Source: Thaumasiovibrio occultus
GTDB taxonomy: Bacteria > Pseudomonadota > Gammaproteobacteria > Enterobacterales > Vibrionaceae
Assembly (NCBI GenBank): GCA_019703815.1
Contig: AP023052.1
Span: 2,869,501-2,933,500, forward strand
DNA: 64,000 bases
Reading direction: 5' to 3'
Below the pieces are notes generated by a model that was given only the letters and a program-made list of their open reading frames with translations, was not told the DNA's origin and did not search any database. A program made the position numbers and the translations under genes. Position 1 is the first letter of the stretch, and each line of letters opens with the position of its first letter. Positions 38,128 through 48,394 of this stretch are shown piece by piece.

Positions 38128-39999
38128 ATGCCGAGTAAATTTGATACCAGCTTACCGCCGTTTAATACGTTGACACCGGATCAGTGCACGACACTGACCA
38201 ACGCGCTTGATGTGGTGTATTTTCGTGAAGGCGACACCATCATCACACCCGATGAGCCATTGATGGCGCTGCATATTATCATCAAGGGCATGGTCGAGGA
38301 ACGTGAGCCACATTCACTTTCTATCCTAAGCCACTACACCCAAGACGATATTTTTGATGTTCGCGCCCAACTCTCCGGTCAGGTCAAGCATCACTATGTC
38401 GCCCTCGAAGACACCTTATGTTACTTGCTGCCCACCGCGACCTTCTTGGCGCTGTACCATGCCAATTCAGCCTTTGCCGCCTACTTTGATTCTGATCTGG
38501 CTAAGCGCCAAACCCTGATCGACCGCACCCATCATCAGCAGAACTTGGCCGAGTTCATTCTTACCACCATTGATGACGATAACATTCAGCCGTGTATTGT
38601 GGTGGAGAGCCGCGCGACCTTACGCCACGTCACCGAAACCATGCAAAAGCGCAATATTGATTGCGCCTTCGTCACCTTAAGCGATCCGGTCGACATCGGC
38701 ATTGCGACCCGCACCGACATTCTGCATGCCTTAATGTTTAATCACGCAACGCCAGATTGCAGTATAGGTGAATTTGCCACGACCCCAGTGGTAGCGGTCC
38801 ATCACGGCGATTATCTGTTTGATGCCATGATTGCGATGACCCGTCAGAAAGTAAAACGGGTCTTGGTGATGAATGGCGCAGATATCGCGGGAATGCTTGA
38901 TCTCACCCAAGTGCTGAGCCTGTTCTCGACCCATTCGCATGTGCTGACCTTGCAGATCGCCCGCGCCGAATCCATTGAAGAGCTCAAACTGGCTGCCGCC
39001 GGACAGCCGACGTTAGTCGAAACCCTGATCAATAACGGTATCCACACCCGCTTTGTGATGGCACTGATTGCCGCCGTTAACGAGCAGATCATCGAAAAAG
39101 CGTTCCAACTCGTGGTGCCTAGCAAGTACCACGCGCACTGCTGCATGTTGGTGTTGGGCTCAGAAGGCCGTGGCGAGCAAATTCTCAAAACCGATCAAGA
39201 CAACGCTTTGATCCTCGACGATGGCCTCGACTGGCCCGAGTGCGATGCGGTAATGGCGCAACTCAGCCAAACCTTGATTGAACTTGGCTATCCGCCGTGT
39301 CCGGGCGAGGTGATGGTCAACAATCCGCAATGGCGCGGCAAACAAACGCAATGGATACAGCGTATCCATGAGGCTAAAGCTAAAGGGACGCATCAAAGTT
39401 TGCTATCGCTGGCAATGCTGACCGATGCCATTGCTGTCGCGGGCAATAAACAGCTATTTCATCCACTGAAAACCGCAATGACCCAGGCACTACGCGATGA
39501 ACAATTATTACTCGCCACCTTTGTGCAACCGGCGGTGGCGTTTAATGTCCCCTTGACCTTGTTCGGCAAAATTAAACGCAGCAAAGACGGGTTAGATATT
39601 AAAAAAGGCGGGATTTTTCCCATCGTGCACGGTGTGCGCACCTTGGCGCTAGAGGCGGGGATCACCGAGACCAATACTTTCGCTCGCTTGGATGAGCTCG
39701 GCCGGAAAAACTACCTTGAGCAAGCTACAGTCACCAATCTAACCGAGGCGTTAAAGCTGTTTATTAAGCTCAGACTGCGCCAGCAGCTCGCGCTGCACTC
39801 CAGCTTGCCTCAGCACTCAGAGCCATCGCTCAGCTCAGAACCATCATCCAGCGCAGACTCGTCTCAGCATACTGTCGCCAGTAACTTTTTAGTGCTGGAT
39901 AACTTAACGCGGGTCGAGCGCGACTTACTGCGCCATAGCCTGCACATTGTGAAAAAGCTGCAGCAATGGCTGAGTTTTCACTATCAATTGAGGGATTAA
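38128..39999 (+). CDS. cNMP-binding/CBS/DUF294 nucleotidyltransferase-like protein
   Basis: This 623-residue cytosolic protein has an N-terminal cyclic-nucleotide-binding-like domain (about 10-130), a pair of CBS domains (about 155-275), a DUF294 nucleotidyltransferase-like domain with LGSEGRGEQILKTDQDN (about 343-358, GlnD-like GSxxR and DxD residues) and a DUF294 C-terminal domain. A Ser-rich insert is near 565-585. Such proteins are found beside SSS-linked kinases and exonucleases in acetate-use loci, but their biochemical role is not known. It overlaps the open frame of the next gene; the likely start of that gene is two bases after this stop. Confidence 0.82.
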   Translation: MPSKFDTSLPPFNTLTPDQCTTLTNALDVVYFREGDTIITPDEPLMALHIIIKGMVEEREPHSLSILSHYTQDDIFDVRAQLSGQVKHHYVALEDTLCYLLPTATFLALYHANSAFAAYFDSDLAKRQTLIDRTHHQQNLAEFILTTIDDDNIQPCIVVESRATLRHVTETMQKRNIDCAFVTLSDPVDIGIATRTDILHALMFNHATPDCSIGEFATTPVVAVHHGDYLFDAMIAMTRQKVKRVLVMNGADIAGMLDLTQVLSLFSTHSHVLTLQIARAESIEELKLAAAGQPTLVETLINNGIHTRFVMALIAAVNEQIIEKAFQLVVPSKYHAHCCMLVLGSEGRGEQILKTDQDNALILDDGLDWPECDAVMAQLSQTLIELGYPPCPGEVMVNNPQWRGKQTQWIQRIHEAKAKGTHQSLLSLAMLTDAIAVAGNKQLFHPLKTAMTQALRDEQLLLATFVQPAVAFNVPLTLFGKIKRSKDGLDIKKGGIFPIVHGVRTLALEAGITETNTFARLDELGRKNYLEQATVTNLTEALKLFIKLRLRQQLALHSSLPQHSEPSLSSEPSSSADSSQHTVASNFLVLDNLTRVERDLLRHSLHIVKKLQQWLSFHYQLRD

Positions 40000-40001
40000 C
40001 T

Positions 40002-40646
40002 ATGAATAGCTTACTGCGTTGGTGGTATCGGCATCGCCTTAACGATTCGCCCTATCAATCCCTGTTTAACGCCCCTGACGGCGAGGAGTTGATCTCGTTA
40101 GATTGTGAGACCACCAGCTTAGATCCTCGCAGCGCCGAGTTGGTGACCATTGCCGCCACCAAAATTAAAGATAATCGAGTCCTCACCAGTCAATCGCTGA
40201 CCTTGTCGCTGCAAGCGCCGAAAAGCCTAGACGCGCAGTCGGTCACCGTGCACCAAATTCGCCATCAAGATCTCAATGACGGCGCGAGCTTGCCTGATGC
40301 GCTGCATGCCTTATTAGACTTCATCGGCAATCGCCCCTTGGTGGGTTATCACATTCGTTATGACAAACAGATCCTCGATCGCTACTTTCGTCGCTATTTA
40401 GGCTTTCCGTTACCGAACCAAACCATTGAAGTCAGTCATCTTTATCATCAACGGTTAGAGCGTATTTTGCCCAACGCTTACTGCGATCTCAGCCTTGATA
40501 GCATCAGCCGTCAGCTTGATTTACCCCTGCCCGATCGCCACGACGCCTTGGAAGACGCGGTTTCCGCCGCGTTGATCTACGTTCGTCTGAAACATGGCGG
40601 CGCGCTAACCATGCGACATCTCAATAGCAAACCACAGTTACTCTAA
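40002..40646 (+). CDS. DnaQ-like 3'-5' exonuclease (DEDDh)
   Basis: This 214-residue protein has the DEDDh exonuclease pattern: ISLDCETTSLDPRSAEL (motif I, Asp and Glu), LVGYHIRYDKQILDRYF (motif II) and RHDALEDAVSAALIYV (motif III, His and Asp). All catalytic residues appear present. It resembles the exonuclease domain of PolC-type or epsilon-like proteins and may act in DNA or RNA trimming. ATG 40002 is chosen because GAGGGA lies before it; the frame is open to 39966. It is the second gene after the DUF294 gene and directly precedes acs. Confidence 0.82.
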   Translation: MNSLLRWWYRHRLNDSPYQSLFNAPDGEELISLDCETTSLDPRSAELVTIAATKIKDNRVLTSQSLTLSLQAPKSLDAQSVTVHQIRHQDLNDGASLPDALHALLDFIGNRPLVGYHIRYDKQILDRYFRRYLGFPLPNQTIEVSHLYHQRLERILPNAYCDLSLDSISRQLDLPLPDRHDALEDAVSAALIYVRLKHGGALTMRHLNSKPQLL

Positions 40647-40776
40647 GGTATCCCACTGATCCTTCGGCCTTATCCTAAAGTCTAATTGTTGATACACCGA
40701 AAAGCGCCCACAGTTATATCACCAACACAACAAAACCAATAAAGGACACTGCCGACAGGCCCCTAAGGAGAATAGG

Positions 40777-42726
40777 ATGAGTGAAGGCCACATCTATCCA
40801 GTACTACCCGCGATTGCGACTCAAGCCCATGCCGATGATGCGAAGTACCGTGAAATGTATCAGCAGTCCGTTGTTAATCCAGAAGGATTTTGGCGCGAGC
40901 ATGGCCAAATCGTCGACTGGATGACCCCTTACACTAAAGTGAAGTCAACCTCGTTTGATACTGGGCACGTTAGCATTAAATGGTTTGAAGACGGCGAGCT
41001 GAACGTCTCGGTGAACTGTATCGACCGTCATTTGGAAAAACGCGGCGATCAAGTAGCGATCATCTGGGAAGGTGATGATCCGGCTGATGATGCCACCCTG
41101 ACCTATCGCCAACTGCACGAGCAGGTGTGTCAGTTCGCCAACGCGCTGAAAAGCCAAGGCGTTCGCAAAGGCGATGTCGTCTGTTTATACATGCCAATGG
41201 TCGCAGAAGCTGCCATTGCAATGCTGGCGTGTACCCGCATCGGTGCGGTGCACACTATTGTCTTCGGCGGTTTCTCTCCAGAAGCCCTTGCCGGCCGCAT
41301 TATTGACTCCGACGCGAAAGTGGTCGTCACCGCCGATGAAGGCGTGCGTGGCGGCCGTGCAGTCCCTCTCAAGAAAAATGTCGATGATGCGCTGGCTAAC
41401 CCAGATGTCAACACCATCGAAAAAGTCGTGGTTTTCCAACGCACTGGCAACCCTGTCGAGTGGCAAGAAGGCCGTGATGTCTGGTGGCACGAAGCCACTG
41501 CAGTTGCGTCAAAGCAGTGCGAGCCAGAGCCAATGAACGCGGAAGATCCGCTGTTTATCCTCTACACCTCAGGCTCAACCGGTAAACCGAAAGGCGTACT
41601 GCACACCACAGGTGGTTATCTGGTGTATGCCACCATGACGTTTAAATACGTGTTTGATTACCAAGAAGGCGACATCTACTGGTGTACTGCCGATGTGGGC
41701 TGGATCACCGGTCACAGCTACTTGGTTTATGGGCCTCTGTCGAACGGTGCCACCACCATCTTGTTTGAAGGTGTGCCTAACTACCCTGATGTCAACCGCA
41801 TGAGCCAAGTGGTCGATAAACACCAAGTCACCACCTTGTATACTGCGCCTACTGCGATCCGTGCGCTCATGGCCAAAGGGGATGAAGCGATCACCAATAC
41901 AGATCGTAGCTCGCTGCGCATCATGGGCTCGGTCGGTGAGCCAATCAACCCAGAAGCGTGGGAGTGGTACTACCGCACTATCGGTAATAGTAAGTGTCCA
42001 ATCGTGGATACATGGTGGCAAACCGAAACCGGCGGGATCTTAATCACGCCACTACCGGGGGCAACCGACTTGAAGCCGGGTTCAGCGACCCGTCCTTTCT
42101 TTGGCGTACAGCCGGCGCTGGTCGATAACATGGGGAATCTGCTGGATGGCGCCACTGAGGGTAATCTGGTGATCCTCGATTCATGGCCGGGTCAGATGCG
42201 TACCGTTTACGGCGATCACGACCGTTTCGAGCAAACCTACTTCTCGACGTTTAAAGGCATGTACTTTACTGGTGATGGCGCGCGTCGTGATGAAGACGGC
42301 TACTTCTGGATCACCGGCCGCGTCGATGACGTACTCAATGTTTCCGGTCACCGCATGGGGACGGCGGAAATCGAATCGGCGCTCGTCGCCTTCGATAAAA
42401 TTGCCGAAGCCGCGATTGTTGGTGTACCGCACGACATTAAAGGCCAAGCGATTTACGCCTACATCACACTCAATGCCGGCGAAGTGCCTTCCGCTGAGCT
42501 GCATAAAGAAGTGAAAGAATGGGTCCGTAAAGAGATTGGTCCTATCGCAACACCGGACTTCCTCCACTGGACTGATGCACTGCCCAAGACCCGCTCTGGT
42601 AAGATCATGCGTCGAATTCTACGTAAAATCGCCACTGGCGATACCAGTAACCTCGGCGACACGTCAACGCTGGCAGATCCAAGCGTGGTCGAGACCCTCA
42701 TCGCGGAAAAGCAACAGATCCTGTGA
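40777..42726 (+). CDS. acs: Acetyl-CoA synthetase
   Basis: Acs activates acetate to acetyl-CoA through acetyl-AMP, the high-affinity acetate uptake step. The 649-residue product has [18 protein letters not shown] (P-loop-like motif, about 263), [22 protein letters not shown] and [13 protein letters not shown] with Lys609. Lys609 is the residue whose acetylation shuts the enzyme off in other bacteria. AAGGAG precedes the ATG. In Vibrio, acs is switched on by CrbS and CrbR, both probably encoded here. Confidence 0.97.
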   Translation: MSEGHIYPVLPAIATQAHADDAKYREMYQQSVVNPEGFWREHGQIVDWMTPYTKVKSTSFDTGHVSIKWFEDGELNVSVNCIDRHLEKRGDQVAIIWEGDDPADDATLTYRQLHEQVCQFANALKSQGVRKGDVVCLYMPMVAEAAIAMLACTRIGAVHTIVFGGFSPEALAGRIIDSDAKVVVTADEGVRGGRAVPLKKNVDDALANPDVNTIEKVVVFQRTGNPVEWQEGRDVWWHEATAVASKQCEPEPMNAEDPLFILYTSGSTGKPKGVLHTTGGYLVYATMTFKYVFDYQEGDIYWCTADVGWITGHSYLVYGPLSNGATTILFEGVPNYPDVNRMSQVVDKHQVTTLYTAPTAIRALMAKGDEAITNTDRSSLRIMGSVGEPINPEAWEWYYRTIGNSKCPIVDTWWQTETGGILITPLPGATDLKPGSATRPFFGVQPALVDNMGNLLDGATEGNLVILDSWPGQMRTVYGDHDRFEQTYFSTFKGMYFTGDGARRDEDGYFWITGRVDDVLNVSGHRMGTAEIESALVAFDKIAEAAIVGVPHDIKGQAIYAYITLNAGEVPSAELHKEVKEWVRKEIGPIATPDFLHWTDALPKTRSGKIMRRILRKIATGDTSNLGDTSTLADPSVVETLIAEKQQIL

Positions 42727-42751
42727 ACTAGACTGTAGCTGACTCTCTTTT

Positions 42752-42775
42752 GCCGCCCTCATGGGCGGCTTTTTT
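42752..42775 (+). terminator. Intrinsic terminator of acs
   Basis: GCCGCCC, TCAT, GGGCGGC, then a T-run. Confidence 0.88.
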
Positions 42776-42927
42776 GTGAAGTTGACTACATTTCCCGCCT
42801 TTTGTGTCCTTCAAATTAGCAACTTCTTACATTTTTCCTGTCTACTAAAACAGCCCGCTACGCCAGTAATGACAAGCTAATCGATGAGATAAGACCAGTA
42901 TTTTGCTGCGATTTGCTGCGATTTCTC

Positions 42928-43014
42928 TATAATTGGCAAAATTAGCTGGTATTCTTAGCAGAATCACTATGACTGAGCATTGAAGCTCAGTAAAATACAA
43001 GATAACGTATTTTA
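42928..43014 (+). promoter_or_regulatory. aroQ-accBC promoter and leader with two inverted repeats
   Basis: A perfect -10 box TATAAT lies at 42928-42933, with no good -35; a 10-bp tandem duplication TTTGCTGCGA (42902-42921) sits in its place. In the predicted leader are two inverted repeats: ACTGAGC-N6-GCTCAGT (42972-42991) and TAAAATAC-N8-GTATTTTA (42991-43014). They abut and may be alternative RNA stems or an operator. Confidence 0.55.
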
Positions 43015-43042
43015 ACTGCTCAAACATGGAAGAAGACGACAG

Positions 43043-43498
43043 ATGACAGCAAATAACCGCATCTTACTGCTCAATGGTCCAAACCTTAACCTTTTAGGGT
43101 TACGGGAGCCCGGGCATTATGGCAGTGACTCGCTACCAACCATCGTCCAACGCCTTGAGCAACAGGCGAAAGAGCAAGGGTTTCAACTCTCTCACTTGCA
43201 ATCGAATGCAGAGCACGAGTTGATTGATGCCATCCATCAAGCGCACGGTGACATTGATTTCATCATCATCAATCCGGCGGCCTTTACTCATACCAGCGTG
43301 GCGATCCGCGATGCCCTACTTGGCGTAGCGATCCCGTTTATCGAAGTACATCTATCTAATGTGCATGCCAGAGAGCCTTTCCGTCATCACTCATACCTGT
43401 CTGATAAAGCAGTCGGTGTGATTTGCGGACTCGGCGCACAAGGATATGAATTTGCATTAGCCGCCGCGATTCAGCGACTAAGCACCCCATCACTTTAA
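43043..43498 (+). CDS. aroQ: 3-dehydroquinate dehydratase, type II
   Basis: AroQ dehydrates 3-dehydroquinate in the shikimate pathway. The 151-residue type II enzyme has [19 protein letters not shown] with Arg21 and Tyr26 as catalytic residues, [18 protein letters not shown] and the [13 protein letters not shown] histidine. It heads the aroQ-accB-accC operon, the usual order in gammaproteobacteria. Confidence 0.95.
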   Translation: MTANNRILLLNGPNLNLLGLREPGHYGSDSLPTIVQRLEQQAKEQGFQLSHLQSNAEHELIDAIHQAHGDIDFIIINPAAFTHTSVAIRDALLGVAIPFIEVHLSNVHAREPFRHHSYLSDKAVGVICGLGAQGYEFALAAAIQRLSTPSL

Positions 43499-43534
43499 CC
43501 AGGCAATGGCCTGTGACAGAAAGAGAATATAGAC

Positions 43535-43999
43535 ATGGACATTCGTAAAATTAAAAAACTGATCGAATTGGTTGAAGAGTCAGGCATCTCTGAGCTGGAA
43601 ATTTCAGAAGGCGAAGAGTCTGTACGTATCAGCCGTCATTCTACTGTGGCTGCAGCTGCGCCAGTTCAATACGCAGCAGCACCAGTAGCTGCGCCAGCCG
43701 CTGCGGTTGAAGCGCCAGTTGCCCAAGCGGCTGCGCCAGCTGAAGCAGCAGCACCAGCGGTTAGCGGTCACCAAGTTACCTCACCAATGGTGGGTACTTT
43801 CTATAGCTCTCCAAGCCCTGACGCAGCATCATTCGTTGAAATCGGCAGCACGGTAAACGTGGGCGATGCGCTGTGTATCGTTGAAGCGATGAAGATGATG
43901 AACCAAATCGAAGCTGACAAAGCCGGTGTGGTAAAAGCAATCCTAGCAAGCGATGGCGATGCAATTGAGTTTGATCAGCCGCTGTTTGTGATCGAATAA
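43535..43999 (+). CDS. accB: Biotin carboxyl carrier protein of acetyl-CoA carboxylase
   Basis: AccB carries CO2 on biotin between the two halves of acetyl-CoA carboxylase, the first step of fatty acid synthesis. The 154-residue protein has an N-terminal helix, an Ala/Pro-rich linker (about 38-80) and a C-terminal biotinyl domain with [11 protein letters not shown], where Lys120 is biotinylated. It is 36 bases downstream of aroQ. Confidence 0.96.
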   Translation: MDIRKIKKLIELVEESGISELEISEGEESVRISRHSTVAAAAPVQYAAAPVAAPAAAVEAPVAQAAAPAEAAAPAVSGHQVTSPMVGTFYSSPSPDAASFVEIGSTVNVGDALCIVEAMKMMNQIEADKAGVVKAILASDGDAIEFDQPLFVIE

Positions 44000-44013
44000 A
44001 CCGGAGAGTATTG

Positions 44014-45357
44014 ATGCTAGACAAATTAGTCATCGCGAACCGTGGTGAGATTGCCCTGCGTATCCTGCGCGCTTGTAAAGAGCTCGGGATCAAAACAGTG
44101 GCAGTACACTCAACGGCTGACCGCGATCTGAAACACGTTCTTCTGGCGGATGAAGCGGTTTGTATCGGTCCGGCGAGCGGCCTAGAAAGCTACCTCAACA
44201 TTCCGCGCATCATTGCCGCGGCTGAAATCACTGGCGCGGTGGCGATCCACCCGGGTTACGGTTTCCTTTCTGAGAACGCCGACTTTGCAGAGCAAGTTGA
44301 GCGCAGTGGTTTTATCTTTGTTGGCCCGAAAGCAGAAACTATTCGCCTGATGGGTGACAAGGTTTCTGCGATCACCGCAATGAAAAAAGCGGGCGTTCCT
44401 TGTGTACCGGGCTCTGACGGCCCGCTGGGTAACGACGATGAGAAAAACCGCTCAATTGCTAAGCGCATTGGTTATCCTGTGATCATCAAAGCCTCTGGTG
44501 GTGGCGGTGGTCGTGGTATGCGTGTGGTACGCGGTGAAAAAGAGTTGGTGCAATCGATCAACATGACCCGCGCAGAAGCAAAAGCGGCCTTCAACAATGA
44601 CATGGTTTACATGGAGAAATACCTAGAAAACCCTCGTCATATCGAAGTGCAAGTGCTGGCTGACGGCCAAGGCAATGCGATCCACTTGGGTGAGCGTGAC
44701 TGTTCAATGCAGCGTCGTCACCAAAAAGTGGTAGAAGAAGCGCCAGCGCCAGGTATCACCGCAGAAATGCGTCGTTACATCGGTGAGCGTTGTACCCGTG
44801 CGTGTCTTGAGATCGGCTACCGCGGTGCAGGTACTTTCGAGTTCCTTTACGAAAACGGTGAGTTCTACTTCATTGAAATGAACACCCGTATTCAGGTTGA
44901 GCACCCTGTGACCGAAATGGTGACTGGCGTTGATCTGATCAAAGAGCAGCTGCGCATTGCCGCTGGTCAACCTTTGTCGTTCACGCAAGATGACATCCAA
45001 CTACGCGGCCACGCGGTTGAGTGTCGTATTAACGCCGAAGATCCTGAGCGCTTCTTGCCATGCCCAGGTAAAATCGACCGTTTCCACGCACCAGGCGGTA
45101 TGGGTGTGCGTTGGGAATCACACATCTACTCGGGTTATACCGTGCCTCCGCACTATGACTCAATGATCGGTAAGCTGATCTGTTTCGGTGAAAACCGTGA
45201 TGTGGCGATTTCTCGCATGAAGAACGCCTTGAGCGAAATGATCATCGACGGGATCAAAACCAACATCCCACTACAGATCGAGATCATGAAGGATGAGAAC
45301 TTCCAACACGGTGGCGCAAATATCCACTATCTTGAGAAGAAACTCGGCCTACAATAA
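44014..45357 (+). CDS. accC: Biotin carboxylase subunit of acetyl-CoA carboxylase
   Basis: AccC carboxylates the biotin of AccB using ATP and bicarbonate. The 447-residue ATP-grasp protein begins [20 protein letters not shown] and shows [52 protein letters not shown] and [15 protein letters not shown] lies upstream; ATG 44014 is chosen over an in-frame TTG at 44011. It is 14 bases after accB. Confidence 0.97.
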   Translation: MLDKLVIANRGEIALRILRACKELGIKTVAVHSTADRDLKHVLLADEAVCIGPASGLESYLNIPRIIAAAEITGAVAIHPGYGFLSENADFAEQVERSGFIFVGPKAETIRLMGDKVSAITAMKKAGVPCVPGSDGPLGNDDEKNRSIAKRIGYPVIIKASGGGGGRGMRVVRGEKELVQSINMTRAEAKAAFNNDMVYMEKYLENPRHIEVQVLADGQGNAIHLGERDCSMQRRHQKVVEEAPAPGITAEMRRYIGERCTRACLEIGYRGAGTFEFLYENGEFYFIEMNTRIQVEHPVTEMVTGVDLIKEQLRIAAGQPLSFTQDDIQLRGHAVECRINAEDPERFLPCPGKIDRFHAPGGMGVRWESHIYSGYTVPPHYDSMIGKLICFGENRDVAISRMKNALSEMIIDGIKTNIPLQIEIMKDENFQHGGANIHYLEKKLGLQ

Positions 45358-45394
45358 TCGCGATTGTCGCCAGACAAGCCGATAAACCCCTTCA

Positions 45395-45424
45395 AAAAGC
45401 AGCGAGAAAATCGCTGCTTTTTTT
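45395..45424 (+). terminator. Intrinsic terminator of aroQ-accBC
   Basis: AAAAGCAGCGA, GAAAA, TCGCTGCTTTT, then a T-run. Confidence 0.87.
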
Positions 45425-45538
45425 ATCTCATGTCAACAAACCACCGCTCAATTTCACGAGATCGTGGCACTTTCGACCATCTTTTGCCAGAATGCGCGCC
45501 TTATTTTTAACTTCTTCATTACGGTTTCAGGAGTTTTT

Positions 45539-45823
45539 ATGCGCTCTCTCCCCCGCCGTTATGCGCAAGCCAGTCGCGAAGCTTTGTGGGCAATTGGATT
45601 GGCTGTGGCGTACTTTTTGTGGTGGTACTGCTCGGCTTACGGCCTCGCCCCAGAGACAGACGCCTTGCCAACGCTCTACTTTGGCTTACCGCTGTGGTTC
45701 TTGCTCGCCTGTGTGATCGGGCCGCTACTGTTTACTGTCCTCTGCGCCGTGATGGTGAAGTTGGTCTATCACGATATGCCGCTCGACATCGAAGCGCCTG
45801 AAGAGGAAAGCCAGCATGACTGA
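45539..45823 (+). CDS. yhdT: YhdT family (DUF997) membrane protein
   Basis: This 94-residue protein has two membrane helices (ALWAIGLAVAYFLWWYCSAYG and FLLACVIGPLLFTVLCAVMV) and an acidic C-terminus. The DUF997 family is always paired with panF and is thought to aid it. CAGGAG precedes ATG 45539; the frame is open to 45464. Its end overlaps the panF start by eight bases. Confidence 0.88.
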   Translation: MRSLPRRYAQASREALWAIGLAVAYFLWWYCSAYGLAPETDALPTLYFGLPLWFLLACVIGPLLFTVLCAVMVKLVYHDMPLDIEAPEEESQHD

Positions 45824-47273
45824 TCTTAACGTCAACGGCGCCATGCTCGTCCCTATCTTGATCTATTTAGTGGTGATGTTCGCTATCGCGTGGTGGTCCC
45901 AACAGCGCCAGCAAGGCAGCTTCTTGCAAGAGTACTTAGTGGGCAACCGCGCCATGGGCGGTTTTATGTTGGCCATGACCCTCGCCGCCACCTATGCCAG
46001 CGCCAGTTCATTTATTGGCGGCCCCGGTGCGGCCTACAAATTTGGCTTGGGCTGGGTGTTGCTGGCGATGATCCAACTGCCCGCCGCGTGGCTCACCCTC
46101 GGCGTCCTCGGTAAAAAGTTTGCGATTGAAGCGCGCCGCCATAACGCACTGACCATCAATGACATGCTCTATTCACGCTATCAGCACAAAGGTGTGGTGA
46201 TCTTAGCGTCTATCAGTTTGCTGCTCGCTTTCCTTGGCACCATGGTGGTGCAATTTGTCGGTGCCGCTCGTCTGCTCGAAGTGGTCACTGGGCTCGATTA
46301 CCTGTGGTGTTTGGCGATTTTCGCTTTAACGGTTGGCTTGTACACCACGCTCGGTGGCTTTCGCGCCGTCGCGGTGACCGACAGCCTGCAAGGGATCATT
46401 ATGATCATCGGCACTTTTGCCCTGCTGATCGGCGTTATCGTCGCTGGCGGCGGACTGGGCAATTTGATCACTGAGCTGCACGCGATTGATCCCGGACTTA
46501 TCACCCCGCAAGGGCCGGATAATTTTATCAGCCAGCCGTTTATTCTCAGCTTCTGGGTGCTGGTCTGTTTTGGGGTGATTGGCCTGCCGCACGCTGCATT
46601 TCGTTGCATGACCTATAAAGACAGCAATGCCTTTCACCGTGGCATGGTGATCAGCACTCTCGTCGTCGCGATTTTGATGCTCGGCATGCACCTGGCGGGC
46701 GCACTCGGCCGTGCTATCGTGCCTGGGATTGAGGTACCCGATCAAATCATGCCAACCTTAATGCTGGCGGTGCTGCCACCCGTGGTTGCGGGCATTTTCT
46801 TGGCCGGCCCAATGGCCGCAATTATGTCGACGATTGATTCCCTGTTGATCCAATCCTCTGCGACCATGGTGAAGGACTTGTACCTGAACTACATCAATCC
46901 CAAAGCGGCGGACAACGACCGTCTACTCAGCCGTTTATCGCTGTGGACCACCGCGATTTTTGCCCTGATCGTCTTTGTCGCGGCGATTAAGCCACCGCAA
47001 ATGATCATCTGGCTCAATTTGCTGGCGATGGGCGCCCTGCAAGCGGTGTTCCTGTGGCCATTGGTTCTCGGCCTATACTGGAAAAAAGCCAACGCCAACG
47101 GTGCGCTGAGCTCGATGGTGATCGGCTTGGCCTGTTATGCCACGCTGGCGATCGTCAAACCCGACATGGGCGGCGTGCATGCAATTGTGCCAACGCTGGC
47201 GCTGAGTCTGGTCACCTTCATCGTGATGAGTTTGGCCACACCCGCGCGCGCTGGCGCGAAACTGTCCCGTTAA
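45816..47273 (+). CDS. panF: Sodium/pantothenate symporter PanF
   Basis: PanF imports pantothenate, the CoA precursor, with sodium. The 485-residue SSS-family protein has about 13 helices: EYLVGNRAMGGFMLAMTLAATYASASSF, GWVLLAMIQLPAAWLTLGVLGK, GLPHAAFRCMTYKDSNAFHRG and AGPMAAIMSTIDSLLIQSSAT. It overlaps yhdT, indicating translational coupling. Its neighbour accBC uses acetyl-CoA, consistent with the conserved order accBC-yhdT-panF-prmA. Confidence 0.95.
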   Translation: MTDLNVNGAMLVPILIYLVVMFAIAWWSQQRQQGSFLQEYLVGNRAMGGFMLAMTLAATYASASSFIGGPGAAYKFGLGWVLLAMIQLPAAWLTLGVLGKKFAIEARRHNALTINDMLYSRYQHKGVVILASISLLLAFLGTMVVQFVGAARLLEVVTGLDYLWCLAIFALTVGLYTTLGGFRAVAVTDSLQGIIMIIGTFALLIGVIVAGGGLGNLITELHAIDPGLITPQGPDNFISQPFILSFWVLVCFGVIGLPHAAFRCMTYKDSNAFHRGMVISTLVVAILMLGMHLAGALGRAIVPGIEVPDQIMPTLMLAVLPPVVAGIFLAGPMAAIMSTIDSLLIQSSATMVKDLYLNYINPKAADNDRLLSRLSLWTTAIFALIVFVAAIKPPQMIIWLNLLAMGALQAVFLWPLVLGLYWKKANANGALSSMVIGLACYATLAIVKPDMGGVHAIVPTLALSLVTFIVMSLATPARAGAKLSR

Positions 47274-47341
47274 TTCTGCGTGCGCCGTCGTCGAATATGC
47301 TAGACTGCGCACCACTAAATCCTGATACAGAGTGAGTTCTC

Positions 47342-48223
47342 ATGCCTTGGATTCAACTTAAATTGAATGCGACCGCCGAAAATGCAGAAGCCATCGGCGA
47401 CTTTCTGATGGAAGATGCTGGCGCATTGTCAGTGACATTTCTTGATGCACAAGACACGCCTGTGTTTGAACCTCTGCCGGGTGAAACGCGTCTTTGGGGC
47501 GACACCGATCTTGTCGCGCTGTACGATGCGGAAAGCGATATGACTGAGGTACTGGCGATCTTGAAAAACAGCCCGCTACTGGCTGACGACTTCGCCCACA
47601 AAGTTGAACAACTGGAAGACAAAGACTGGGAACGCGAGTGGATGGATAATTTCCACCCAATGCAGTTCGGTAAGCGTTTGTGGATCTGCCCAAGCTGGCG
47701 CGAAGTGCAAGACCCTGATGCGGTGAACGTGATGCTCGATCCGGGCCTTGCGTTTGGTACCGGTACCCACCCAACCACCGCACTGTGCCTTGAATGGCTT
47801 GATGGCCAAGATCTGACCGGCAAAACCGTGATCGACTTTGGTTGTGGCTCGGGCATTTTGGCGATTGCCGCTATCAAGCTCGGCGCTGCCAAAGTGATCG
47901 GTATCGATATCGACCCGCAAGCCATTTTGGCGTCTCGCGACAATGCAGAGCGCAATGGCGTTGCTGACAAGCTAGAACTTTTCTTGCCACAAGACCAACC
48001 GGCCGATCTGAGTGCCGATGTCGTGGTTGCGAACATTCTCGCCGGCCCGCTACGTGAGCTTTCCGGCGTGATCAAGAGCCTGATCCGCCCGAACGGCAAA
48101 CTGGCGATGTCGGGTATTTTGGCGACCCAAGCCGATGACGTAGCCACTTACTACAGCAATGACTTGACATTGGATCCGACGGAAATCAAAGAAGACTGGT
48201 GTCGTATTTCAGGTAGCAAGTAA
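47342..48223 (+). CDS. prmA: Ribosomal protein L11 methyltransferase
   Basis: PrmA methylates several amino groups of ribosomal protein L11 with SAM. The 293-residue protein has an N-terminal substrate domain ([20 protein letters not shown]), then [22 protein letters not shown], the SAM motif [20 protein letters not shown] and [14 protein letters not shown]. Length and order are canonical. Confidence 0.96.
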   Translation: MPWIQLKLNATAENAEAIGDFLMEDAGALSVTFLDAQDTPVFEPLPGETRLWGDTDLVALYDAESDMTEVLAILKNSPLLADDFAHKVEQLEDKDWEREWMDNFHPMQFGKRLWICPSWREVQDPDAVNVMLDPGLAFGTGTHPTTALCLEWLDGQDLTGKTVIDFGCGSGILAIAAIKLGAAKVIGIDIDPQAILASRDNAERNGVADKLELFLPQDQPADLSADVVVANILAGPLRELSGVIKSLIRPNGKLAMSGILATQADDVATYYSNDLTLDPTEIKEDWCRISGSK

Positions 48224-48331
48224 CAGCCTGATTCGACTACTGAAATTGCTGCCTGCGAAGTTTTTTACACCTCAAACGGTTAATTTTTATCATTTTTTGG
48301 CTGTCAATATAAAAATGCTCAAAAAATGGTC

Positions 48332-48366
48332 TTTTCAGGCGGCAAAAAAATGCGTAAAATGCGCGC
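48332..48366 (+). promoter_or_regulatory. dusB-fis promoter with GC-rich discriminator
   Basis: TTTTCA (48332-48337) and TAAAAT (48355-48360) are 17 bases apart, followed by GCGCGC. Such a discriminator is the mark of stringent, growth-rate-controlled promoters, as known for E. coli fis. The predicted leader is about 28 nt. Confidence 0.65.
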
Positions 48367-48394
48367 CCTTGCTGGCATAGTAAGGTAATGTCTT

